A model generated the notes under the pieces. It was given only the letters and a program-made list of their open reading frames with translations, did not search any database and was not told where the DNA came from. 64,000 nucleotides of DNA from Laterigemmans sp052161645 (GTDB lineage Bacteria; Planctomycetota; Planctomycetia; Pirellulales; Pirellulaceae): the NCBI GenBank assembly GCA_052161645.1, contig CP197414.1. One strand, 5' to 3'. Positions 53,016-60,887 of the stretch are shown in pieces (within the stretch, counting starts at the first letter, position 1; each line of letters begins with the position of its first letter). Position numbers and translations under genes: made by a program.

Positions 53016-54602
53016 TTAATCGTTAGTCGTTTCAAGTGCCTTGAGGATGACGGTTGCCACCTCGCCAGCGAGTTGCTCGTAACCAGCAGGGGTAAAGTGA
53101 ACATTCGCATTCAGCATAATGTCGCCCATTCTCGGACGCACGTAGCCGTACATATCATGAACTTGGATCCCCTGCTCTTGCATGATTTTGGCAGCCACTT
53201 CGTTATACTTTGCTGCGTCACCGACAACTCGCCCGCGAGCACCCGGTGGGACGGGCGTGGTGTTTCGCCAGATCAGTTTGGCTCCTGTCGCCTGCAGCTG
53301 TAGGACCAGGTCGCGCAAGTTTTTTTCATATTCATCGAGTGCAACTTGGCGTTTGTTGGCTGGGTCCTTAGGGTCGGCCAGGTTCTGCCCTTCGGGCCCC
53401 ATGAATCTGAGGTCGTGCAGTCCAAAATTTAGGTGTATGAGGTCCCATTGGCCATCGCCTAGCCATTGCTTTAATTTCTTTAGGCCATTGGTTGTGGGGC
53501 CGCCATTTTCGGCTGGGCGATGTACGTTCGCTTTCCCCGCAAGTAACTGACGGACCGGCAAAGTGTATCCCATTGAGATCGAATCACCGATTAACAACAC
53601 TCGTGGTAAGCCAGGGGTGTCGTTGATTGGTTCCAGCGGGTTGGCGCGAGCTGGCTTGGCAAGGTAATCAAGGCTGACGAGAAACTCATCTAACTGCCGG
53701 GTTGTGGTGAGATAGTTGCTGCCGTTGCCGCGACCAAAGTTAAAGAAGCCGTGGGGTTGGTTTGTGAACGACTTGAGTTCACAGCGATTGCCGTGCGCTT
53801 TCATTTGCGAGGTAAATTCTTCGACGGTCCAAAACGGCACCGTTTTGTCGGCCGTGCCGTGGAAAATGATGGTTGGCGGGGCGTTTTCACTGATGTGGTG
53901 GTAGGGTGAAAGGCTCTCCGGCGGCACCCCCAAGCGGTTGGCGATTCCTCTATTGCTGAAGAAATCTGCTTGCCCTTCGACCGGCGCAAGGACCACCGCG
54001 GGATTAAACAGGGCCAACGCGTTGGGGCGTGATGATGCTTTATCCGCAGCGGAAGTGTCGCTTTGTTCCGTTGAGTTGAGATCGTCCAGCAAGCCGGTGC
54101 AGGCTGCCACGTGCCCGCCGGCAGAGCCCCCCGCGGCGACGATTTTCTCCGCGTCAATATTCAATCGCGCGGCGTTCTCTCGGACCCAACGAATTGCCGC
54201 TTGCCCGTCTCGCACGCATTCCACCGCTTTGACTTGATGTCGCGAGGCGACGCGGTAATCGGCTGCGATGGCCACCATCCCCCGCCGGGCAAGGTGGAGA
54301 CAGTGTTGCTCGAACTGCTTGGGCGTGCCACTGGTCCAGCCACCACCAAAGAAAAAGATAATCGCTGGCCGAGGGGGGCTCGAAGCATCGTCTTCTGGCT
54401 CGAAAATATAAAGGGGAATCTCCACGTCGCCGACCGTTTTGTAGACCTCTCGGCGGGCCGTTTCGAAGCTTGGCGGGTAGTTGCGGTCGCTCGCTCGCTG
54501 GGCCGTTTGTTGCTGGCCAAAAGCGACTTGGTGGTTGGCGGGGCACACAAATGTGCCGCAGAAAAGTGCTAGGGAGAGACGGGTGAAGGAGGTCCAATGC
54601 AT
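53016..54602 (-). CDS. Secreted fusion: alpha/beta-hydrolase esterase and SGNH/GDSL hydrolase
   Basis: The 528-residue product (ATG 54602) has a signal peptide, then an alpha/beta-hydrolase of the acetyl-xylan/feruloyl esterase type. It shows FFFGGGWTSG for the oxyanion hole, AAGGSAGGH with the nucleophile, HGTADKTVP with the Asp, and QPHGFF with the His. After about residue 330 an SGNH hydrolase follows: LLIGDSISMGY (block I Ser), LNFGLHDLR (block III) and VHFTPAGY (block V His). The Asp usually three residues before that His is Ala. Two esterase domains in one chain suggest removal of two ester groups from one polysaccharide, by inference. An ATG at 54698 is in frame but precedes the signal sequence by 32 residues. 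Confidence 0.85.
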   Translation of the reverse strand: MHWTSFTRLSLALFCGTFVCPANHQVAFGQQQTAQRASDRNYPPSFETARREVYKTVGDVEIPLYIFEPEDDASSPPRPAIIFFFGGGWTSGTPKQFEQHCLHLARRGMVAIAADYRVASRHQVKAVECVRDGQAAIRWVRENAARLNIDAEKIVAAGGSAGGHVAACTGLLDDLNSTEQSDTSAADKASSRPNALALFNPAVVLAPVEGQADFFSNRGIANRLGVPPESLSPYHHISENAPPTIIFHGTADKTVPFWTVEEFTSQMKAHGNRCELKSFTNQPHGFFNFGRGNGSNYLTTTRQLDEFLVSLDYLAKPARANPLEPINDTPGLPRVLLIGDSISMGYTLPVRQLLAGKANVHRPAENGGPTTNGLKKLKQWLGDGQWDLIHLNFGLHDLRFMGPEGQNLADPKDPANKRQVALDEYEKNLRDLVLQLQATGAKLIWRNTTPVPPGARGRVVGDAAKYNEVAAKIMQEQGIQVHDMYGYVRPRMGDIMLNANVHFTPAGYEQLAGEVATVILKALETTND

Positions 54603-54776
54603 AAAAACGCTCAGTTTAGGGGGCTTTTGGAGAAGTTCGCGTGCTCGCTGCGGGATTTCAATGACGCGGAGAAAATGAAGCGAGGCCAGTCGTATCATAT
54701 CAAATGGTAACAGTCTAAAATGAAAGCCCGATATTCCCGTGTGATCGCCCCGCCGACCGCGTGCGGTTGATTCGCC

Positions 54777-54790
54777 CGGGAATATTCCCG
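54777..54790. promoter_or_regulatory. Palindrome between divergent esterase and cytochrome genes
   Basis: CGGGAATATTCCCG is a perfect 14-base palindrome. Its half ATATTCCCG is repeated at 54731-54739, 51 bases away. The position between divergent starts fits a binding site for a dimeric regulator, but no known operator is recognised. Confidence 0.35.
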
Positions 54791-54830
54791 CCAGTTGACG
54801 AGTAACCGAAACGAATTGGTTTTCCCGCCT

Positions 54831-57641
54831 ATGTTATCTTCGCGAAACAGAGTTCACCAACTTTTGTTTGCTTTTTGTGCCTGCTGCTGTGCGGCAATGG
54901 CAATGGGTGGCGATGATTCCGGCAACCTCGGAGGTTCGCCACCGCAACCGCTGCCGGCGAACTCGCAGACCACTGGCGAGCGTCTGAGTTTGGCCGATGC
55001 GCGGGCCGCCGGATACACGCGTTCGCGATTCAAAAATGCTGCTCTACAGCAGCCCACGGCGTCTGGCGCAGTGGCTACCAGTCCATCAGTGCCGCAAGCG
55101 AATTTGGCCGAGTTTGCATCAGCGATTCGGCCGATCCTGGAGCAGAACTGTTTTGATTGTCACGGCCCAGATGCGAGTGAGGGAAATATTCGTATCGACA
55201 CATTAAATCCCGACCTTGTCTCGGGAGAGGATGTCGACTGGTGGACTGAAGTTTTTGCGGTCTTGTCTAAAGGGGAGATGCCGCCGCCGGACGACGTGGT
55301 CATGGATGATGATGATCGTGCAAAGGTCGTCGATTGGCTCTCGGCTGAATTGCATACCGCATCGGTGGTGCGGCGAAACTCCGGTTCTCAGTCTGCTTTC
55401 CGCCGGCTCACGCGATACGAATATAATTACGCGATGCAAGACCTGCTGGGTTTACCCTGGGACTTTGCCAAAGACTTGCCTCCGGAAGCACATTCGGAGG
55501 ATGGCTTTGAAAACAGCTCCGAGCTGTTGCATATTTCCGTCTCCCAATTCGAGATGTATCATCGGCTCGCGCGGAAGGCTTTGCGTCGAGCAACCGTTGA
55601 AGGCCAGCGTCCCCCCACTCGCTACTGGGGAGTCGCCATGCAGGATGCTGCTGAACGTGAATGGCGTCAGCAAGACGACCAGTTGGCGAAAGTTAAAGAA
55701 AAGCACGCCGACGATGCGGAGAAACTGCAAGCTGAATTAGCGAATTTAGAAGCAAGTTTTCATAAATCGCATCGCACAGCATACTACAAGGAATTGTCTA
55801 GCGGTCGAACTGCCGTAGCTCAGTGGGCATACTATGGCGCCAAATATGCCTTCACGCCTAGTGATACGTCGCCCGCCTTCCCCGAGTCTTATGATTGCGT
55901 CGCAATCCTGCCAGCCGGTGGGCAGCAAAAGTTGACTGTCGAATTGGGGAATCAATTGCCCGATGAAGGGACAATGCGGGTGACAGTGCGAGCCTCTCGA
56001 GCCAACACTGACGACGATTGTCTGCCGAGTCTGCAGTTGTTGTTTGGTTGGCAAGCCAGCAACGAGGGGCGTGCTTTGCTGCCGATCAGCGAGCGAGATA
56101 CGTTGATAACCGCGGGCCCCGACTCGCCACAGATCATTCAGTGGGATGTGCCGCTGGGTGAAATTTACCCGAGGAACTCGGTAAGAAAAACTTCGCCGAT
56201 GGGAGTGACTCCCAGCCCCTCGGAATACATTCGTTTGGCTAATAGCTCGGCCTCACCGGCGGACATTCAGATTGATTTTGTGCACGTCGCCGCGCCCGTT
56301 TTCGATCAGTGGCCTCCGGAGTCGCACCGGAAGATTTTCTTTGCCAGTGACCACGCAGCCAGTGACGATTCAGTCAGTGACGATCCCAAGGATGAGCGTG
56401 CTTACGCGCGGGCTATCTTTTCCGCGTTCATGACGCGAGCTTGGCGTCGGCCGGTGGCTGAGGAGGAAATAGATCGAAAAGTGGAACTCTTTTTGACGAT
56501 GCGACCGCGCTGCAACAGTTTCGAGGAGGCGGTTGTGGAGGTGTTGGCAACGGTGCTCTCTTCTCCTCATTTTCTGTTTGTTGCTAACGAGAGCTCCAGT
56601 CAGACCACCGCGCCAGCCGGCGAACGTCCCGCATTGACGGCGCACGCGCTTGCCACTCGACTGGCGCTCTTTCTGTGGTGCAGCCTGCCTGATGAACGCC
56701 TGTTAGAATTGGCCGCCAGCGGGCGTCTGGTTGAATCGGAGGTGTTGGCCGAGGAAGTCGAGCGAATGTTGGGCGATCCTCGCAGCAAACGATTCGCTAA
56801 TCATTTTGTGCATCAATGGCTGAATATGCGGTTGTTAGAATTCTTGAACTTTAAACAACATGTGGGAAACTTTGATCCTCTGTTGAAGACCGCGATGCTG
56901 CAGGAACCGGTTGAGTTGACCAATGAGATGCTGGTTCAGAATGCCAGCGTGTTAGATTTTATCCATGCTGATTACGCGATGGTTAATGAGCGGCTGGCAA
57001 AGCACTACGGAATTAGCGATGTTGCTGGTAACCATTTTCAGCGAGTCCCGTTGGATGGAGACTTTCGGCGCGGTGGTTTACTGACACAGGCTGGGCTGTT
57101 GGCGATGAATTCTGATTGGCCCGATTCACACCCACTCAAACGCGCTATTTGGCTGCTGGAGAGCCTGTTGAATGATCCGCCACCACCACCGCCACCGGCG
57201 GTGCCGCAAATCGATTTAGCCGATCCTGAAATTGCCAAAATGACGCTCAAGGAGCGGATTGAGGATCACAGGAATCACGCCGCCTGCATGTCATGTCACG
57301 TCAAAATTGATCCTTGGGGAATCGCTTTTGAAAACTACGATGCCTTAGGGCGTTGGCGTGACGATATCAAAGGTAAGCCGATTGACGCGGCGAGCGAATT
57401 GTTCAACCGTCAAACACTGGATGGGATGGACGGTCTAAAGCGTTTTTTACTAGAGCATCGGCAAGACCAGTTCGTGCGGGCGATGGTGCATAAACTGACC
57501 ACCTACGCGTTGGGGCGATCACTGACGTTTGCGGACCGCGCGGAGGTCGATGCCATTACGGCTCAAGTTCGTCACCAAGGAGATGGTCTGCGGACAATCA
57601 TTCAAACCATTGTGAAAAGTCAGTTGTTTCAATCCAACTAA
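54831..57641 (+). CDS. Planctomycete cytochrome c protein with DUF1587/1592/1588/1585 module
   Basis: The 936-residue product has a signal peptide and a heme-binding motif CFDCH (near residue 110) of the planctomycete cytochrome c type. The rest is the conserved series of domains of unknown function: FRRLTRYEYNYAMQDLLG (DUF1587), a coiled coil, MTRAWRRPVAEEEIDRKVEL (DUF1595-like), FLWCSLPDERLLELA (DUF1592), GGLLTQAGLLAMNSDWPDS (DUF1588) and CMSCHVKIDPWGIAFENYDA with its second CxxCH (DUF1585). ATG 54831 is preferred to a TTG at 54795. These proteins are nearly always followed by a DUF1552 gene, as here. Their role is unknown; electron transfer to or from a secreted enzyme is a common suggestion. 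Confidence 0.88.
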   Translation: MLSSRNRVHQLLFAFCACCCAAMAMGGDDSGNLGGSPPQPLPANSQTTGERLSLADARAAGYTRSRFKNAALQQPTASGAVATSPSVPQANLAEFASAIRPILEQNCFDCHGPDASEGNIRIDTLNPDLVSGEDVDWWTEVFAVLSKGEMPPPDDVVMDDDDRAKVVDWLSAELHTASVVRRNSGSQSAFRRLTRYEYNYAMQDLLGLPWDFAKDLPPEAHSEDGFENSSELLHISVSQFEMYHRLARKALRRATVEGQRPPTRYWGVAMQDAAEREWRQQDDQLAKVKEKHADDAEKLQAELANLEASFHKSHRTAYYKELSSGRTAVAQWAYYGAKYAFTPSDTSPAFPESYDCVAILPAGGQQKLTVELGNQLPDEGTMRVTVRASRANTDDDCLPSLQLLFGWQASNEGRALLPISERDTLITAGPDSPQIIQWDVPLGEIYPRNSVRKTSPMGVTPSPSEYIRLANSSASPADIQIDFVHVAAPVFDQWPPESHRKIFFASDHAASDDSVSDDPKDERAYARAIFSAFMTRAWRRPVAEEEIDRKVELFLTMRPRCNSFEEAVVEVLATVLSSPHFLFVANESSSQTTAPAGERPALTAHALATRLALFLWCSLPDERLLELAASGRLVESEVLAEEVERMLGDPRSKRFANHFVHQWLNMRLLEFLNFKQHVGNFDPLLKTAMLQEPVELTNEMLVQNASVLDFIHADYAMVNERLAKHYGISDVAGNHFQRVPLDGDFRRGGLLTQAGLLAMNSDWPDSHPLKRAIWLLESLLNDPPPPPPPAVPQIDLADPEIAKMTLKERIEDHRNHAACMSCHVKIDPWGIAFENYDALGRWRDDIKGKPIDAASELFNRQTLDGMDGLKRFLLEHRQDQFVRAMVHKLTTYALGRSLTFADRAEVDAITAQVRHQGDGLRTIIQTIVKSQLFQSN

Positions 57642-57729
57642 GCACCTCGACATATGCCTTTCGGTTATATCAGCCTTTGAACGCTAGCTCACGGTTCCGC
57701 GGAACCGGAGGGTAACGCGTTGCGGCTGA
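57642..57729 (+). repeat. Dispersed palindromic repeat, copy B
   Basis: This copy starts with GCACCTCGACAT directly after the TAA of the cytochrome gene, has the perfect palindrome CGGTTCCGCGGAACCG at 57692-57707, and ends with CGGCTGA. It corresponds to copy A at 39243-39330. The outer arms AACGC and GCGTT can also pair. Confidence 0.75.
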
Positions 57730-57782
57730 AAGGCGACTATGCACACCGCTCGTTCCTGAAAGTATGACACAAGGATAATTGT

Positions 57783-59186
57783 ATGAACTGGAAAATGCAG
57801 CAAATTGATCGGCGAAGATTTTTGCGTGGGAGCGGCGTCGCACTGGCTCTTCCCATGTTTGGATCTTTCACGCACTCGGTTGCTCGCGCGGAAGGGGATG
57901 TCGTTAATCCAAAACGCTTGGGCTGTTTTTATTTTCCCGATGGCGTACCCATGCCGTTGCCCGAGGATCCGGCTTACCAAGAATGGGCTTGGTTTCCGCA
58001 CGGCAGCGATGGCGAATTCAAGTTCACGAAATGTATGCAGCCGCTGGAGCCGTTGAAAAGCGACTTGACGGTTTTGTCGGGCTTCTCACACGCCCGATCG
58101 CGAAACGTGCATGGACACAATAACGCCGATCAATTTCTCACTGCGGCGGCAACGGGTGGTGGCGATACGGAGTATCAGAATACGATTTCATTGGACCAAG
58201 TGTACGCCCACCACGTGGGGGCGCAGACTCGTCTTGCCTCGTTGGTCATGTCGACCGATGGCGGAACGGGAACTGCCCGCGGCGCTCATACGCTCTCTTT
58301 TGATCGCAACGGTCGTCCCATTCCCGCCGAGCATCGTCCTAAACAGATTTTTGACATGCTGTTTGTCAAAAGTGATGGGGACTCTGCGAAACGTTTGGAG
58401 CTTAGCCGCAGCGCGCTCGATGACATGTTGGCTGACGCCCGCTCGCTGCGGCAAATGCTGTCGACTGATGATCGTCATAGGTTGGATGAGTATCTCGACT
58501 CGGTGCGGCAGGCCGAGGTTAAGGTGGAGAAAGCAAAGCATTGGCTGAACGCACCACTGCCGAGCGTTGACGGTGAGCATTTGAATTTGGAGCTGAGCAC
58601 TGACGAGCCGCGTGATTATTTGCGGACGATGTTTGAGCTGATTTACCTCGCGTTCAAGACCGACACGACGCGCGTGGCAACTTACCAGATTGGTCGTGAA
58701 AACGGCGTGGGGCGGAGTGATCACCTCGCGCGGGCTGTCGGCTTTAACTTGGCGCACCAGTTGTCGCACGAGACGAAGCATCCTGACGGTTGGAAGAACT
58801 TCGGGATTTATTGCCAGTTTCTCAATGAAGAATTTGGCCGCTTTGTTGGTCAACTCAAAGCGACGCCCGAACCGGTGGGCACGGGGAGCATGCTCGACAA
58901 TACGCTGCTGCTGTTCGGTTCGGCTTCGAGTGCTTTTCACCTGTCCCGCAATTATCCGCTCATTCTTGCTGGTGGAAAACAACTGGGATTTCGGCACCAG
59001 CGATACGTCAATCGAGCTGGAATGGATTTCCAGGGCGGTCCCTGGCTGGGCAAGCGAGAGCCTTGGCAAGACAAAGCGAAGGGCGAGGATCAACCGCTGT
59101 CGAATCTGTTTGTGACCATGCTCCAGCGACTGGGGGTCGCCACCGATTCGTTTGCTGACAGCACGGGGGTGGTGGCAGATGTTTAG
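57783..59186 (+). CDS. Tat-exported DUF1552 protein
   Basis: The 467-residue product has a twin-arginine signal (DRRRFLRGSGVALALPMFG), so it is exported folded, usually a hint of a bound cofactor. The body belongs to DUF1552: FYFPDGVPMPLP, LSGFSHARSRNVHGH and DNTLLLFGSASSAFH are typical segments. The family is almost confined to planctomycetes and relatives and pairs with the DUF1592-type cytochrome, whose gene ends 141 bases upstream with the palindromic repeat in between. The fold resembles alkaline-phosphatase-like proteins, but no catalytic function is established. Confidence 0.87.
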   Translation: MNWKMQQIDRRRFLRGSGVALALPMFGSFTHSVARAEGDVVNPKRLGCFYFPDGVPMPLPEDPAYQEWAWFPHGSDGEFKFTKCMQPLEPLKSDLTVLSGFSHARSRNVHGHNNADQFLTAAATGGGDTEYQNTISLDQVYAHHVGAQTRLASLVMSTDGGTGTARGAHTLSFDRNGRPIPAEHRPKQIFDMLFVKSDGDSAKRLELSRSALDDMLADARSLRQMLSTDDRHRLDEYLDSVRQAEVKVEKAKHWLNAPLPSVDGEHLNLELSTDEPRDYLRTMFELIYLAFKTDTTRVATYQIGRENGVGRSDHLARAVGFNLAHQLSHETKHPDGWKNFGIYCQFLNEEFGRFVGQLKATPEPVGTGSMLDNTLLLFGSASSAFHLSRNYPLILAGGKQLGFRHQRYVNRAGMDFQGGPWLGKREPWQDKAKGEDQPLSNLFVTMLQRLGVATDSFADSTGVVADV

Positions 59187-59241
59187 GTGGAGGCCTGCTG
59201 ATGTAACGGCACTCGACGTTTATAATCGCGTTTTTCTCGGA

Positions 59242-59270
59242 TTGACCGTGATTGAACAGCGCATTAGAAT
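59242..59270 (+). promoter_or_regulatory. Putative promoter of the isocitrate dehydrogenase gene
   Basis: TTGACC (59242-59247) and TAGAAT (59265-59270) match the housekeeping boxes in five of six positions each, with an ideal 17-base spacer. Transcription would start near 59277, giving a leader of about 90 bases. A perfect TATAAT at 59221-59226 lies upstream without a good -35 box. Confidence 0.55.
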
Positions 59271-59366
59271 TCACGAAAATTTTTACGCCTGTTGTGCCAG
59301 AATCCTTGGATCGGTGGGCGCGGCCGGCATCATTTCAGCTACCTGATACTTCGCGGAGTTACATTT

Positions 59367-60800
59367 ATGGCAGGGCGTATCGTTGTTGCGGAAGGCGATG
59401 GGGTTGGGCCGGAGATCACGCGGGCGACCCTTCGGATCCTTGAGGCTGCGGACACGCCAATCGAATGGGACTCCGTCAAGGTTGGGCAAACGGTCTTCGA
59501 GAGTGGCAACACCTCGGGGATTCCCGCCGAGGCTTGGGATTTAATTCGCGAGCACGGCATTTTGCTGAAGGGCCCGGTGATGACGCCCCAAGGCAAAGGC
59601 TTCAAAAGCGTCAACGTGACGATTCGCAAGTCGTTGAATATGTTTGCCAACGTGCGGCCGGTGAAAGCGTACGCGCCCTCGGTCGCTTCGTCCCATCCGG
59701 GTATGAACTTGGTCATTGTTCGTGAAAACGAAGAAGACTTGTACGCGGGGATTGAGCATCGTCAGACCAACGAAGTGCATCAGGTGCTTAAGTTGGTGAC
59801 TCGACCGGGATGCGAAAAGATCATTCGTTATGCGTTCGAATACGCGCGTGCTTATGGTCGCAAAAAGGTCACCTGCATGACCAAAGACAATATCATGAAG
59901 CTGACCGACGGTCTTTTTCACCAAGTGTTTGATGAAGTTGCGGTCGAGTACCCTGACATTGAGACCAATCACTTTATCATTGACATTGGCGCGGCGAGGC
60001 TGGCCGCCAGTCCTGAGATCTTCGATGTTATCGTTACGTTGAATCTGTATGGCGATATCCTCTCCGATATTGCCGCGCAGATTGCGGGTTCGATCGGTTT
60101 TGCTTCGTCGGCAAATGTGGGCGAGCAGGCCTCGATGTTTGAAGCCGTTCATGGATCGGCACCGGACATCGCCGGCAAGGGCATTGCCAATCCGTCTGGG
60201 TTGCTGATCGCCGCGACGCAAATGCTGGTGCAAATGGGGTTGGCAGACCATGCGGAGAAAATCAAGAACGCCTGGCTTTGTGCAATCGAAGACGGAATCC
60301 ACACGCCGGATGTCTACCGCGAAATGCTCAGTGCTAAGGAAGTTGGCACCGATGATTTTGCGAACGCCGTGATTGAGCGACTCGGGGAAAAACCGAAAGT
60401 CCTTGCGCCGGTTTCTTATCAATCGCACCCAATACAAGTCACTTACACGCCCAAGCTAAGTCAGAAGAGTTTGGTGGGCGTCGATTTATTTCTTGACTGG
60501 GATGAGGCAAATCGGGATCCCAACGTGTTGGCGGAGCGATTGCTGGCCGCGGAGACTGAGCAACTCAAGTTAAGTTTGATCACCAACCGTGGCGTCAAGG
60601 TATACCCGGGAGGAATGCCGGAGACGTTTTGTACCGATCACTGGCGTTGCCGGTTCCGAGCGACCGCGGAAGTCATTAGTTATTCAGCGGTGTTAGAATT
60701 GATGCAGCGAATTAGCGGCGCGGGGTTGGACATCATCAAGACGGAAAATCTCTGCAACTTTGATGGTAGCCCCGGATTTTCGATGGGCCAGGGTGAGTAA
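59367..60800 (+). CDS. icd: Isocitrate dehydrogenase, extended Thermus type
   Basis: The 477-residue product belongs to the beta-decarboxylating dehydrogenases. It shows EGDGVGPEI, the substrate site SLNMFANVRPVKA, VRENEEDLYAGIEH, the YGDILSDIAAQIAGSIG region with metal-binding Asp residues, and FEAVHGSAPDIAGKGIANP in the cofactor site. Beyond the usual 330-350 residues it has a C-terminal extension of about 140 residues (from SLVGVDLFLDWDE), as in the Thermus thermophilus enzyme. It should convert isocitrate to 2-oxoglutarate in the TCA cycle. ATG 59367 follows GGAG at nine bases; the longer frame to 59292 is less likely. Isopropylmalate dehydrogenase is unlikely given the extension and the Ser in SLNMFAN. 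Confidence 0.87.
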   Translation: MAGRIVVAEGDGVGPEITRATLRILEAADTPIEWDSVKVGQTVFESGNTSGIPAEAWDLIREHGILLKGPVMTPQGKGFKSVNVTIRKSLNMFANVRPVKAYAPSVASSHPGMNLVIVRENEEDLYAGIEHRQTNEVHQVLKLVTRPGCEKIIRYAFEYARAYGRKKVTCMTKDNIMKLTDGLFHQVFDEVAVEYPDIETNHFIIDIGAARLAASPEIFDVIVTLNLYGDILSDIAAQIAGSIGFASSANVGEQASMFEAVHGSAPDIAGKGIANPSGLLIAATQMLVQMGLADHAEKIKNAWLCAIEDGIHTPDVYREMLSAKEVGTDDFANAVIERLGEKPKVLAPVSYQSHPIQVTYTPKLSQKSLVGVDLFLDWDEANRDPNVLAERLLAAETEQLKLSLITNRGVKVYPGGMPETFCTDHWRCRFRATAEVISYSAVLELMQRISGAGLDIIKTENLCNFDGSPGFSMGQGE

Positions 60801-60887
60801 GTTTATCGCCGCAGGCCCTAGCTTGTTACCGCTGGGATTGTAATTGCTTTTCGCCCCGCCATTTCTTGTTCAAATGGCGTGGCTGAT

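Noticed and set aside
58188..59093. 301-residue open frame antisense to the DUF1552 gene
   Set aside because: The plus-strand protein is a clear family member with a Tat signal; the antisense product shows no recognisable motif.
59541..60437. 298-residue open frame antisense to isocitrate dehydrogenase
   Set aside because: It lies wholly within a well-conserved enzyme gene and has no family features.
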